51,700 nt of DNA from Acidimicrobiia bacterium (GTDB taxonomy: Bacteria; Actinomycetota; Acidimicrobiia; Acidimicrobiales; Bin134): contig JAJDYE010000010.1 of the NCBI GenBank assembly GCA_022822905.1, positions 1 to 51,700 on the forward strand, written 5' to 3'. The notes beneath the pieces are model-generated. The model was not told the origin of the DNA. It worked only from the letters and a program-made list of their open reading frames with translations, and searched no databases. Shown piece after piece: positions 44,267-51,700 of this stretch. The position numbers and the translations under genes were made by a program. How positions within the stretch are numbered: position 1 is the first letter of the stretch; the number at the start of each line of letters is the position of its first letter.

Positions 44267-47200
44267 TCAGTCGTTGTCGGTGATGGTGCCTTGGGCTTGG
44301 TTGTCGGCGAGTGTGGCGTGGGCGGTGTCGGTCAGGATCAGCTTGAGTGTGAGGGTCTCGTCTCCCTCGCGGGGGGTGCGGTCGTCGATGAGGGAGACTT
44401 GGATGGTTTTTGTGGTGTCGCCGGGGGCGAAGGTGATCTGGCCCCAGTCGGGCCGGTAGTCGGCGTAGGGCATGGCGGTGCCGGGGTTGGCGGCGTAGTA
44501 CACGGTCACGGTGGCGGTGCTGGTTGCGCTGAGCCTCACGGTGAACTCGATGGCGCCGTCGCCCTCTGCGGCGGTCGCGTCGTCCACTGTGATCGTCGGC
44601 TTCGACGCCGGCGGTGGCGGTGGCGGTGGCGGCGGGGGGTTGTCGTCGTCGGCTATCGCGATGGTGGCTGTGCCAGCCGCTGTGGAGACGGTGTAGCCGC
44701 TGCCGGCGCTCACGGTGGCGGTGACCGACCCGTCGGGTTCGTCGGTGGTGTCGTTGGTCGTGGCGACGGTGAGCGTCGCGGTGCCCGAGGTGGGGATCGT
44801 GACCGTTTGCGTGCCGGGCGAAACGCCGAAATCGCCGGACTGGGCCACGGCCACGTCCACAGTCAGCGGCGCTGCGGGCGCGGGGTCGGCGGTGATCGTG
44901 AACACCGCGTCGCCGCCCTCTGTGATCCCGCTGCCGGCGGTGATGCTCACCTCGGGATCAGCCGGCGGCGGAGGCGCCGGGTCGTCGTCGTCTCGGACCG
45001 CGACCGTGGCTGCGGCGGCGCTCGCGGACACCGTGTAGCCGCTGCCGGCGCCGACGGTGACCGTCACCGACCCGTCGGCCTCATCCGCGGAGTCGTTCGC
45101 CGTCGCCACCGTGAGCGTGACGCTGCCGGTAGTGGGAATCGTCACTTGGCGCGCCCCTGCGGTGACGCCGAAATCGCCGGACTGTGCGACGGTCACATCC
45201 ACCGTCAACAGCGCCGACGGGGCCGGGTCGGCCGTTACGGTGAAGATCGCGTCGCCGCCCTCGTCGATGTCGGCGCCTGCTGCGATGCTGACCTCAGGCG
45301 TCGCGGCCAGCGGCGGCGGAGGCGCCGGGTCGTCGTCGTCTCGGACCGCGACCGTGGCTGCCCCAGCAGTCGCGGACACGGTGTAGCCGCTGCCGGCGGT
45401 GACGGTCGCGGTGACCGACCCGTCGGCCTCATCCGCGCTGTCGTTTGTGGTGGCAACCGTCAGCGTGACGCTGCCCGAGGTCGGGACGGTGACGGTGTGC
45501 GAACCCGGCGACACACCGAAATCACCCGCCGCGGTGACCGCCACCGTCACATCCAACCCCGCCGACGGCGCCGGAACAGCAGTCACCGTGAAGGTGGCGT
45601 CGCCGCCCTCGTCGACGTCGCCGCCGGCTGCGATGCTGACCTCTGGGTCCGGTTGGACCGCGGTCTGCGTCGGGATGCCGGCGACCGTCAGCGTGAACGA
45701 CCCGGCCGTCGACGAGCGGTACGTCGTCGCCTCGATGGTGTAGTCGCCTGCCGCGAGCCGGCGGCTGATCCGCGAGTTGTACCCGTCGCCTCCGTCATCG
45801 TTGAACACCAGCGCAGCACCCGACCGCTGGCCCGGTCCGGCGCGCAGATACAGATACGTGTCAGCCGACGACTCCAGATCGATCGTCACCAAGGCCGAGC
45901 CGCCCAGCGAGAACGAATAGAACCGCGCATACCGGCCAGCCCGAGCCGAGGAATCACAGCCCACGGCCCACTCACCGGTGACGCTCCCATCACCCGACAA
46001 CGCCACCACACACGGATCGCCCACCGGCGCCGCAACATCGTCATCGGCCACCGCGACCGACGCCGATGAAGCAGCCGAGGACACGGTGTAGCCGCTGCCG
46101 GCACTCACGGTGGCGGTGACCGACCCGTCAGCCTCGTCGGTCGAGTCATTGGTTGTAGCGACAGTCAGCGTGGCGCTGCCCGACGTCGGAACTGTCACTG
46201 TCCGCGAACCCGCGGCCACACCGAAATCGCCCGCCGCGGTGACCGCCACAGCAACATCCAACCCCGCCGACGGCGCCGGAACCGCAGTCACCGTGAACAC
46301 CGCATCACCGCCCTCGACAATGCCAGCGCCGGCCGCGATGCTGACCTCGGGCACATCGTCGTCTCGGACCGCCACGGTGGCCGTGCCCGCCGCAGCGGAG
46401 ACCCTGTAGCCGCTGCCGACGCTGACCGTCGCGGTCACCGACCCATCAACCTCGTCAGCCGAATCGTTCGTCGTCGCCACCGTCAAGTCAGCGCTGCCGG
46501 TGATGGGAATGGTGACGGTGCGCGAGCCCGGCGACACACCGAAATCACCCGACTGAGCGACAGCCACCGTCACATCCAAAGCCACCGACGGCGCCGGGTC
46601 GGCAGTGACCGTGAACACCGCGTCGCCGCCCTCGTCCACATCGGCGCCCGCGGTGATGCTGACCTCGGGCGGCGGGGTGTGGCAGCTCATGGCAGCGTTG
46701 ATCGGCGTCCAGCCCGGCCACGACTTGCCCTCGCTGAACGTCCTCACCGCCTCAGGAGTGGTCGAACCGGGAACGGCGCCGCCCGGCGGTGCGGGCAACG
46801 GATCGGCACCCAGATAAGCGAGAATCTGCCAGAACAACGTCTCGCTGCCGCCGTTATTGTCGCTGTGCCACGCGAACGCGGAGCGGGCCCGGCTGATGGC
46901 ATCCGCGGTGTCACACGGCGGATCATCGTCATCGGCGACAGCCACAGTCACGGTACCCGCAGTCGCAGACACCGCGTAACCGGAGCCCGCACCGACCGTC
47001 GCTGTCACCGAACCGTCGGCTTCGTCTGCCGAGTCGTTCACCGTCGCCACCGACAGCGTGGCAGCCCCCGACGTGGGGACTGTCACCTGACGCGAACCCG
47101 TCGAAACACCGAAATCGCCGGACTGGGCCACTGACACGTTCACAGACAACGGCGACGCCGGCGCCGGAACCGCAGTCAACGCGAACTCCGCAACGCCGCC

Positions 47201-50200
47201 CTCGGCGACATCGGCACCCGCCGTGATGCTGATCTTGGGCTCATCGTCATCGTGGACCGTGACGCTGGCCGCGCCGGACGTTTCCGAGACCGTGTAGCCC
47301 GTGCCTGTGTTGATCGTCACGGTGACAGTGCCGTCGTCCTCGCCCACGTTGTCATCGGCCGTGGCGACGCCCAGGGTGTAGCTGCCGCCGGCGGGGACAG
47401 TCACCGTCTTCGTCTCGACGGTGACGCCGTAGTCGCCGCTCGCCGTGACGGAGATGTTCACCGGCAAGTCAGCAGACGGACTCGGGTTGGCTGCGATGAC
47501 GAACGCAGCAGTCTCGCCTTCGCGTATGTTCGTCGCCGCAGCCACGTTCACCACGGGATTGGAGACAGTCCCGACTTGGCCGCTCGAAGGGCCACGCTGA
47601 TTGTCAGGCCGCAGCGGGCAGTACGGCTGCCCGTCAGGGGTCTCGATGCCCGGCTTCTCGGCGCAATACTTCAGCACCGGATACTGGGTGGACGTGCCGA
47701 AGTCCCACGGATCATCACCCGGACCCAGAAAGCTCCCGTGATAGCTGCCCACGTCCACGTCCACATCCCAGTCCTCGTAGATGCCCGTGTAACCGGTGGG
47801 CGCCTGCAACTGGGCAGTAGTGAAGCCCAAACCACAATCCGGGCTGTGAACCATGCCCGTGGCTTCTATGTCCCAGTAGTTTGCGCCGTCGCTGCGCTCC
47901 CTCTTGCTCCGCGTGCAGCCCGCGGTCAACCCGCCGGCTGCGACCTCGGCACTGGGACTGCTGACGCGTCCGGTGGCATAGTTCGCTCGCATCCACGACT
48001 CGGTCCATGAGTGCGAGTAGTGGCCGACCAATCCGCCAATGCGGCGCTGATGCGGACCGGAATAAGCCCCGGTGTGAGTGACTGAGCCGGTCGCGTATGC
48101 GGCCCGTATATGTCCATCCGTACGGTAACCGACTAGGCCACCACCTTCGTCGCCCGCAACCGTCACGTCTCCGGTGGCGTAAACGGCGGCGACGCCGGTC
48201 CAGCTCACTGATCCCAGCAAGCCGCCGACCATTGCTCCGCCAGCGACGTCGCCGGTGGCGTAACTCTCGATCATGAAACCGTAGCGCCAGATGGAGCCAG
48301 CCAGCCCACCGACCCAAGCGTTTCCCGACACGTCGAGGTCGGAATAGACGCCGCTGACCCGGGCACGCTCGATTTCGCCGGTCAGCGCTCCCACACTCCA
48401 ACTTCCGATCACCTGACTGTCCGCATTAGGTGCGGTTAGCCCGAAGTTGCGGACGTGTGCGCCAGGACCGATTGCACCGAACAGTCCGGCCCAACTCAGT
48501 TTTGGGTCGTTGATGTACAGGTTGGCGATGGTGCGCCCGTTGCCTTCGAACTCTGCTGTGAACATCCGAGCGCGCGGGTTAGGACGGTCGCCGCAACAGA
48601 CGGAGATTCGACCGACAACAAAGTGGTCCCTGAATCGATAGTGCGCCTTTGTTGATTTGATCTTCTCTGCGCCGATGAGGGGGTGCCATCCGAGGCCGTT
48701 GTTCCAGTAGGTGTCGCCTGTGTCGGCTCGGCCGTTTCCGTTGGTGTCGAAGTCGAGGTCGGCGCTGAGTTCGAAGCCTGTGCAGCCGCCGGTCGGGCAG
48801 CCCATGCCGGTGGCGGCGTTGGGGAACGCGGCGGCGAGCTTCGCGGCGCCGTCGGGGTCGTGGCCGGTGAACCCGTTCTTGTCGGGCGGGTACACGTCAG
48901 CGGCGCCGTCGCCGTTGAGGTCCCAGCGGATCGCGTTCAGCTGCGCCAGGTTGCAGATTTCGATCAGGCCGTCGTCGTCGATGTCGTAATCGCCGCCGGC
49001 GGCGGCAGGGCATGGGCCGCTGCGCGGCGGGCCGACCGTGACCGACACGCTGTCGGCTGACACGCCAGCGTAGTCGCCGGCGCTGGCGACGGTGTGGGCG
49101 ATGCTGGTCTGACGGCCACCCGCAGTGTCGGTGCTGTCGTCGACCGCGGTGACCGTCACCGTCTGTTCGGTGCTCCAGTCAGCAGAGGTGAACGTCAGCG
49201 TCGCCGGGGAGACCGTCGCCACCGACGTGTCGCCGCTGGCCAGATCGACAGTCACATCGCCGCCGGCAGGCTCGCTGGCCAGCCGCACCGTGTAGGCGCC
49301 TCGGTGCTCCAGAACCCCGCCGGTATCGGGATCGTCGGCTTCGGCGAGCGCCAGCGAGCCTGCCGACACGCTCACGCCGCGGGTGTCGTCGTCGGCGACC
49401 ACGACAGCCACATCGTCCACCATCACCTCACCGGAGCCGATGCCGCTGACGTCGTGCCGGATGCTCGCGTGACGATCCCCGACGTTGTCTATGTCGTCAT
49501 CGACAGCAGTCACCGTCACCGTCTGGGGGGCCTGCCAGTTCGCCGCCGTGAACGTCAACGCCCCCGACACCGCAACAACCGAAGCGTCCGCGCTCACCGG
49601 CGTGACAGTGACAACACCGGAGGGCTCCTCGGTCAGCCTCACCGAATAGGCCGCCTGATGCTCCCACACGCCGACAGTGCCAAGATCGTCGGCCTCGGCC
49701 ACAGACACCGAGCCCCGCGACACCGCCACGTCCCAGTCCGCACCGACCTCATCGATCTTGATCTGGAAACTGGCCAACAGCCGCCCGCCGGTGTGCAGCC
49801 GATGCACACGGACACGGCTCGTGTACCAGCCCGGCGTCACATCGCCCACCACAACCCGAAGCCCGAAGGTCGCCGACGAGTTCCCAGCAACCGTCACCTC
49901 ACACGGACACTCCCCCAACCTGCTCTTTCCCGGCAGCGACGGACTGAACACGCTCTCATCAAGCGCATCCGCGGTGCCGCTCTGGCTGATGGAGAACGTC
50001 GAAACAGCCGAGCTGTTGTTGATCAGCCGGATCACCAAATCGCACTCGGCGTCAGACCGCAGCCTGCCCTGCGCAGCAACCGGACACGGATCCTTGCCAG
50101 ACCCGGCATCAGGCTGAACCGACGCCTGAGCCGACGGCAAACCAGCCGACGCCCCAACAGGGCTCAGCAACAGCGCAACGAGAACAGTCGCAACCGAAGC

Positions 50201-50236
50201 AACGACCAAGCCGGTGAACCGTCGCGGCATCAGCAT
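44267..50236 (-). CDS. Giant secreted Calx-beta/GLUG/PPC repeat protein
   Basis: 1989-aa extracellular protein. A signal peptide or anchor (about 6-31, LVVASVATVLVALLL) is followed by an unknown beta domain. Two Calx-beta-like units with VTVTAVDD come next. A calcium-loop-like DYDIDDDGLIEI lies near 417. GLUG-type repeats (about 570-725) contain VGGLAGS, GGLVGYR and IGGLVGH. Seven units of about 105 aa open with (V/I)SI(A/T)AG and end in DDD. An unclassified insert lies at 1106-1185, and a PPC-like domain at about 1405-1527 has DTYLYLRAG and GSFTLTVAG. Pro-rich linkers lead to a final Calx-beta domain ending TITDND. No LPxTG sorting signal. It is probably a calcium-dependent adhesin or surface protein. 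ATG 50236 follows the TACGAT promoter and a GAGGCGGGGG ribosome-binding site. Confidence 0.85.
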   Translation of the reverse strand: MLMPRRFTGLVVASVATVLVALLLSPVGASAGLPSAQASVQPDAGSGKDPCPVAAQGRLRSDAECDLVIRLINNSSAVSTFSISQSGTADALDESVFSPSLPGKSRLGECPCEVTVAGNSSATFGLRVVVGDVTPGWYTSRVRVHRLHTGGRLLASFQIKIDEVGADWDVAVSRGSVSVAEADDLGTVGVWEHQAAYSVRLTEEPSGVVTVTPVSADASVVAVSGALTFTAANWQAPQTVTVTAVDDDIDNVGDRHASIRHDVSGIGSGEVMVDDVAVVVADDDTRGVSVSAGSLALAEADDPDTGGVLEHRGAYTVRLASEPAGGDVTVDLASGDTSVATVSPATLTFTSADWSTEQTVTVTAVDDSTDTAGGRQTSIAHTVASAGDYAGVSADSVSVTVGPPRSGPCPAAAGGDYDIDDDGLIEICNLAQLNAIRWDLNGDGAADVYPPDKNGFTGHDPDGAAKLAAAFPNAATGMGCPTGGCTGFELSADLDFDTNGNGRADTGDTYWNNGLGWHPLIGAEKIKSTKAHYRFRDHFVVGRISVCCGDRPNPRARMFTAEFEGNGRTIANLYINDPKLSWAGLFGAIGPGAHVRNFGLTAPNADSQVIGSWSVGALTGEIERARVSGVYSDLDVSGNAWVGGLAGSIWRYGFMIESYATGDVAGGAMVGGLLGSVSWTGVAAVYATGDVTVAGDEGGGLVGYRTDGHIRAAYATGSVTHTGAYSGPHQRRIGGLVGHYSHSWTESWMRANYATGRVSSPSAEVAAGGLTAGCTRSKRERSDGANYWDIEATGMVHSPDCGLGFTTAQLQAPTGYTGIYEDWDVDVDVGSYHGSFLGPGDDPWDFGTSTQYPVLKYCAEKPGIETPDGQPYCPLRPDNQRGPSSGQVGTVSNPVVNVAAATNIREGETAAFVIAANPSPSADLPVNISVTASGDYGVTVETKTVTVPAGGSYTLGVATADDNVGEDDGTVTVTINTGTGYTVSETSGAASVTVHDDDEPKISITAGADVAEGGVAEFALTAVPAPASPLSVNVSVAQSGDFGVSTGSRQVTVPTSGAATLSVATVNDSADEADGSVTATVGAGSGYAVSATAGTVTVAVADDDDPPCDTADAISRARSAFAWHSDNNGGSETLFWQILAYLGADPLPAPPGGAVPGSTTPEAVRTFSEGKSWPGWTPINAAMSCHTPPPEVSITAGADVDEGGDAVFTVTADPAPSVALDVTVAVAQSGDFGVSPGSRTVTIPITGSADLTVATTNDSADEVDGSVTATVSVGSGYRVSAAAGTATVAVRDDDVPEVSIAAGAGIVEGGDAVFTVTAVPAPSAGLDVAVAVTAAGDFGVAAGSRTVTVPTSGSATLTVATTNDSTDEADGSVTATVSAGSGYTVSSAASSASVAVADDDVAAPVGDPCVVALSGDGSVTGEWAVGCDSSARAGRYARFYSFSLGGSALVTIDLESSADTYLYLRAGPGQRSGAALVFNDDGGDGYNSRISRRLAAGDYTIEATTYRSSTAGSFTLTVAGIPTQTAVQPDPEVSIAAGGDVDEGGDATFTVTAVPAPSAGLDVTVAVTAAGDFGVSPGSHTVTVPTSGSVTLTVATTNDSADEADGSVTATVTAGSGYTVSATAGAATVAVRDDDDPAPPPPLAATPEVSIAAGADIDEGGDAIFTVTADPAPSALLTVDVTVAQSGDFGVTAGARQVTIPTTGSVTLTVATANDSADEADGSVTVTVGAGSGYTVSASAAAATVAVRDDDDPAPPPPADPEVSITAGSGITEGGDAVFTITADPAPAAPLTVDVAVAQSGDFGVSPGTQTVTIPTSGTATLTVATTNDTTDEPDGSVTATVSAGSGYTVSTAAGTATIAIADDDNPPPPPPPPPPASKPTITVDDATAAEGDGAIEFTVRLSATSTATVTVYYAANPGTAMPYADYRPDWGQITFAPGDTTKTIQVSLIDDRTPREGDETLTLKLILTDTAHATLADNQAQGTITDND

Positions 50237-50288
50237 CCGAACCCCCGCCTCACACACCCGCCCCGAAACAGCCGAGACGATCGCACAC

Positions 50289-50294
50289 ATCGTA
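50289..50294 (-). promoter_or_regulatory. -10 box (TACGAT) of the giant surface protein gene
   Basis: On the minus strand TACGAT should start transcription near 50281 and give a 45-nt leader with GAGGCGGGGG before the ATG at 50236. It excludes the upstream in-frame ATG at 50323. Confidence 0.45.
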
Positions 50295-50324
50295 GCACAA
50301 GCAAACCGCGGCTCGGCACGCATC

Positions 50325-50375
50325 GGCGGGCGCTGCAGGACTCGAACCCGCGACCCCCTCCTTGTAGGGGAGGTG
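50325..50375 (-). other. tRNA-like 3' half
   Basis: On the minus strand CCTCC-CCTACAA-GGAGG resembles an anticodon arm. GCGGG-TTCGAGT-CCTGC is a good T arm, followed by an acceptor-like AGCGCCC-G. No matching 5' half (GGGCGCT or a D arm) is found upstream, so a working tRNA is not supported. It lies exactly between the two giant genes. Confidence 0.55.
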
Positions 50376-50429
50376 CGAGCGGGTCCCGTAACCGCATCAT
50401 CCCCGGCATCTACTGACCCCGCTCAACTG

Positions 50430-51700
50430 TCAGTCGTTGTCGGTGATGGTGCCCTGTGCCTGGTCGTCCGCGAGTGTGGCGTGGGTGGTGTCGGACAGGA
50501 TCAGCTTGAGCACGAAGGTCTCGTCTCCCTCGCCCGAGGTGCGGTCGTCGATGAGGGAGACCTGCACGGTCTTTGAGGTGTCGCCCGCAGCGAAAGTGAT
50601 CCGGCCCCAGTCGGGCAGATAGTCGGCGTAGGGCATCGCCGTGCCCGGGTTGGCGGCGTAGTACACGGTCACAGCGGCGGTGCTGACTGCGCTGAGCCTC
50701 ACGGTGAACTCGACTGCGCCGTCGCCCTCGCCGGCTGTCGCGTCGTCCACCGATATCGACGGCTTCGACGACGACGGCGGTGCGGGGTCGTCGTCGGCTA
50801 TTGCGACAGTGGCCGTGCCGGCGGTCGCAGAGACGGTGTAGCCGGAACCGGCGCCGATGGTGGCGGTGATCGACCCGTCAGCCTCGTCCGCGCCGTCATC
50901 GGCGGTGGCGACGGTCAGGGTGACAGTGCCCGACGTGGGGACAGTGACGGTCCGCGAACCGGTGACCGCACCGTAGTCGCCGGTCTGAGCGATCGTCACG
51001 TCGACCGTCAGCGGCGCTGCGGGCGCGGGGTCGGCGGTGATCGTGAACACTGCGGTCCCGCCCTCTGTGATCCCGCTGCCGGCGGTGATGCTCACCTCGG
51101 GATCAGCCGGCGGCGGAGGCGCCGGGTCGTCGTCGTCTTGGACCGCGACCGTGGCTGCGGCGGCGCTCGCGGACACCGTGTAGCCGCTGCCGGTGTCGAC
51201 GGTGACCGTCACCGACCCGTCCGTCTCATCCGTCGAGTCGTTCGCCGTCGCCACGGTGAACGTGACGCTGCCGGTAGTGGGAATCGTCACTTGGCGCGCC
51301 CCTGCGGTGACGCCGAAATCGCCGGACTGCGCGACGGTCACATCCACCGTCAACAGCGCCGACGGGGCCGGGTCGGCCGTTACGGTGAAGATCGCGTCGC
51401 CGCCCTCGCCGATGTCGGCGCCTGCTGCGATGCTGACCTCAGGCGTCGCAGCCAGCGGCGGCGGAGGCGCCGGGTCGTCGTCTTGGACCGCGACCGTGGC
51501 TGTGGCGGCGCTCGCGGACACGGTGTAGCCGCTGCCGGCGGCGACGGTCGCGGTGACCGACCCGTCGGCCTCATCCGCGGAGTCGTTTGTGGTGGCAACC
51601 GTCAGCGTGACGCTGCCCGAGGTCGGGACGGTGACGGTGTGCGAACCCGGCGACACACCGAAATCACCCGCCGCGGTGACCGCCACCGTCACATCCAACC
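50430..51700 (-). CDS. Second giant repeat protein, N-terminal part outside window
   Basis: Only the C-terminal 423 residues are visible; the frame is open to the right edge. It has three of the about 105-aa units (openers SIAAGADIGEGG and SITAGSGITEGG are seen), Pro-rich linkers and a final Calx-beta domain that ends TITDND. Order, linkers and even DNA stretches match units 5 to 7 and the C-terminus of the protein at 44267-50236. The two are thus tandem paralogues, with differences concentrated in the last unit and the linkers (PPSSSKP against a ten-proline run). Same strand, 193 bp from its stop to the next start. Probably secreted as well. Confidence 0.85.
   Translation of the reverse strand, partial: LDVTVAVTAAGDFGVSPGSHTVTVPTSGSVTLTVATTNDSADEADGSVTATVAAGSGYTVSASAATATVAVQDDDPAPPPPLAATPEVSIAAGADIGEGGDAIFTVTADPAPSALLTVDVTVAQSGDFGVTAGARQVTIPTTGSVTFTVATANDSTDETDGSVTVTVDTGSGYTVSASAAAATVAVQDDDDPAPPPPADPEVSITAGSGITEGGTAVFTITADPAPAAPLTVDVTIAQTGDYGAVTGSRTVTVPTSGTVTLTVATADDGADEADGSITATIGAGSGYTVSATAGTATVAIADDDPAPPSSSKPSISVDDATAGEGDGAVEFTVRLSAVSTAAVTVYYAANPGTAMPYADYLPDWGRITFAAGDTSKTVQVSLIDDRTSGEGDETFVLKLILSDTTHATLADDQAQGTITDND

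Noticed and set aside
49094..50416. Plus-strand frame opposite the giant gene, ending in DSNPRPPPCRGGASGS.
   Set aside because: This ending is what a reversed tRNA T arm encodes, and the rest is an antisense shadow of repeat DNA.
44600..51700. Regular DNA repeats that could look like a CRISPR array or satellite.
   Set aside because: The period is about 320 bp and follows the protein repeat units in frame. There are no short identical repeats with unique spacers.

Overview
The window is high-GC DNA from an actinobacterium, most likely a member of the Acidimicrobiia or a close relative. The lineage is an inference. It rests on a mycothiol-dependent formaldehyde dehydrogenase, a Mec-CysM cysteine pair, the manA / Trm112-like / SIS isomerase / ahcY gene order also found in mycobacteria, DUF222-HNH (13E12-type) proteins, and many apparently leaderless genes. 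At about seventeen starts a TANNNT -10 box lies 6-8 nt before the start codon, and this often decides which start is real.

Layout. 1-5 kb: a minus-strand acyl-CoA module (cupin, acyl-CoA ligase, acyl-CoA dehydrogenase cut by the left edge), then a ketopantoate-reductase-like gene. 4.2-8.1 kb: a minus-strand ftsH operon with a membrane thioredoxin, a methyltransferase and a crotonase. 8.1-26.9 kb: a mostly plus-strand housekeeping block. It holds a CPBP protease, manA, a Trm112-like gene, a PGI/PMI isomerase, ahcY, mtnA, comF, a short hpf, secA, prfB, ftsE, ftsX, mscR, pcm, thpR (minus), mec, cysM, rph, rdgB and tRNA-Leu(UAG). 26.9-30.7 kb: an accessory pocket that begins at tRNA-Leu and ends at a 14-bp copy of the tRNA 3' end. 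It carries a DUF222-HNH nuclease, a voltage-gated-type K+ channel, a stand-alone ScoMcrA-type head domain and a small GIY-YIG protein. 30.7-37.0 kb: cupin, DUF1214, clpP, a lipoprotein, rpe, an SDR, a NIPSNAP-like protein and a Rieske oxygenase. 37.1-42.1 kb: a second accessory pocket with an RHH protein, hicAB, a DUF222-HNH gene broken by an in-frame TAG, an operator-controlled two-gene unit of unknown function, and a GIY-YIG protein with two RAMA-like modules. 42.1-44.2 kb: a divergent crotonase / amidohydrolase pair. 44.3-51.7 kb: a giant secreted Calx-beta/GLUG/PPC repeat protein and the C-terminal part of a tandem paralogue.

How the genes fit together. ManA and the SIS isomerase feed mannose phosphates for cell-envelope glycans. 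AhcY and MtnA recycle the S-adenosylmethionine by-products SAH and methylthioadenosine. SecA, FtsEX, FtsH, ClpP and HPF serve export, division, proteostasis and ribosome protection. Mec and CysM make cysteine, but the usual CysO carrier gene is not between them. The best candidate for something little described is the 37-42 kb pocket, especially the GIY-YIG-RAMA-RAMA protein (a possible modification-dependent nuclease) and the neighbouring palindrome-controlled operon. No integrase, transposase or CRISPR array was seen.
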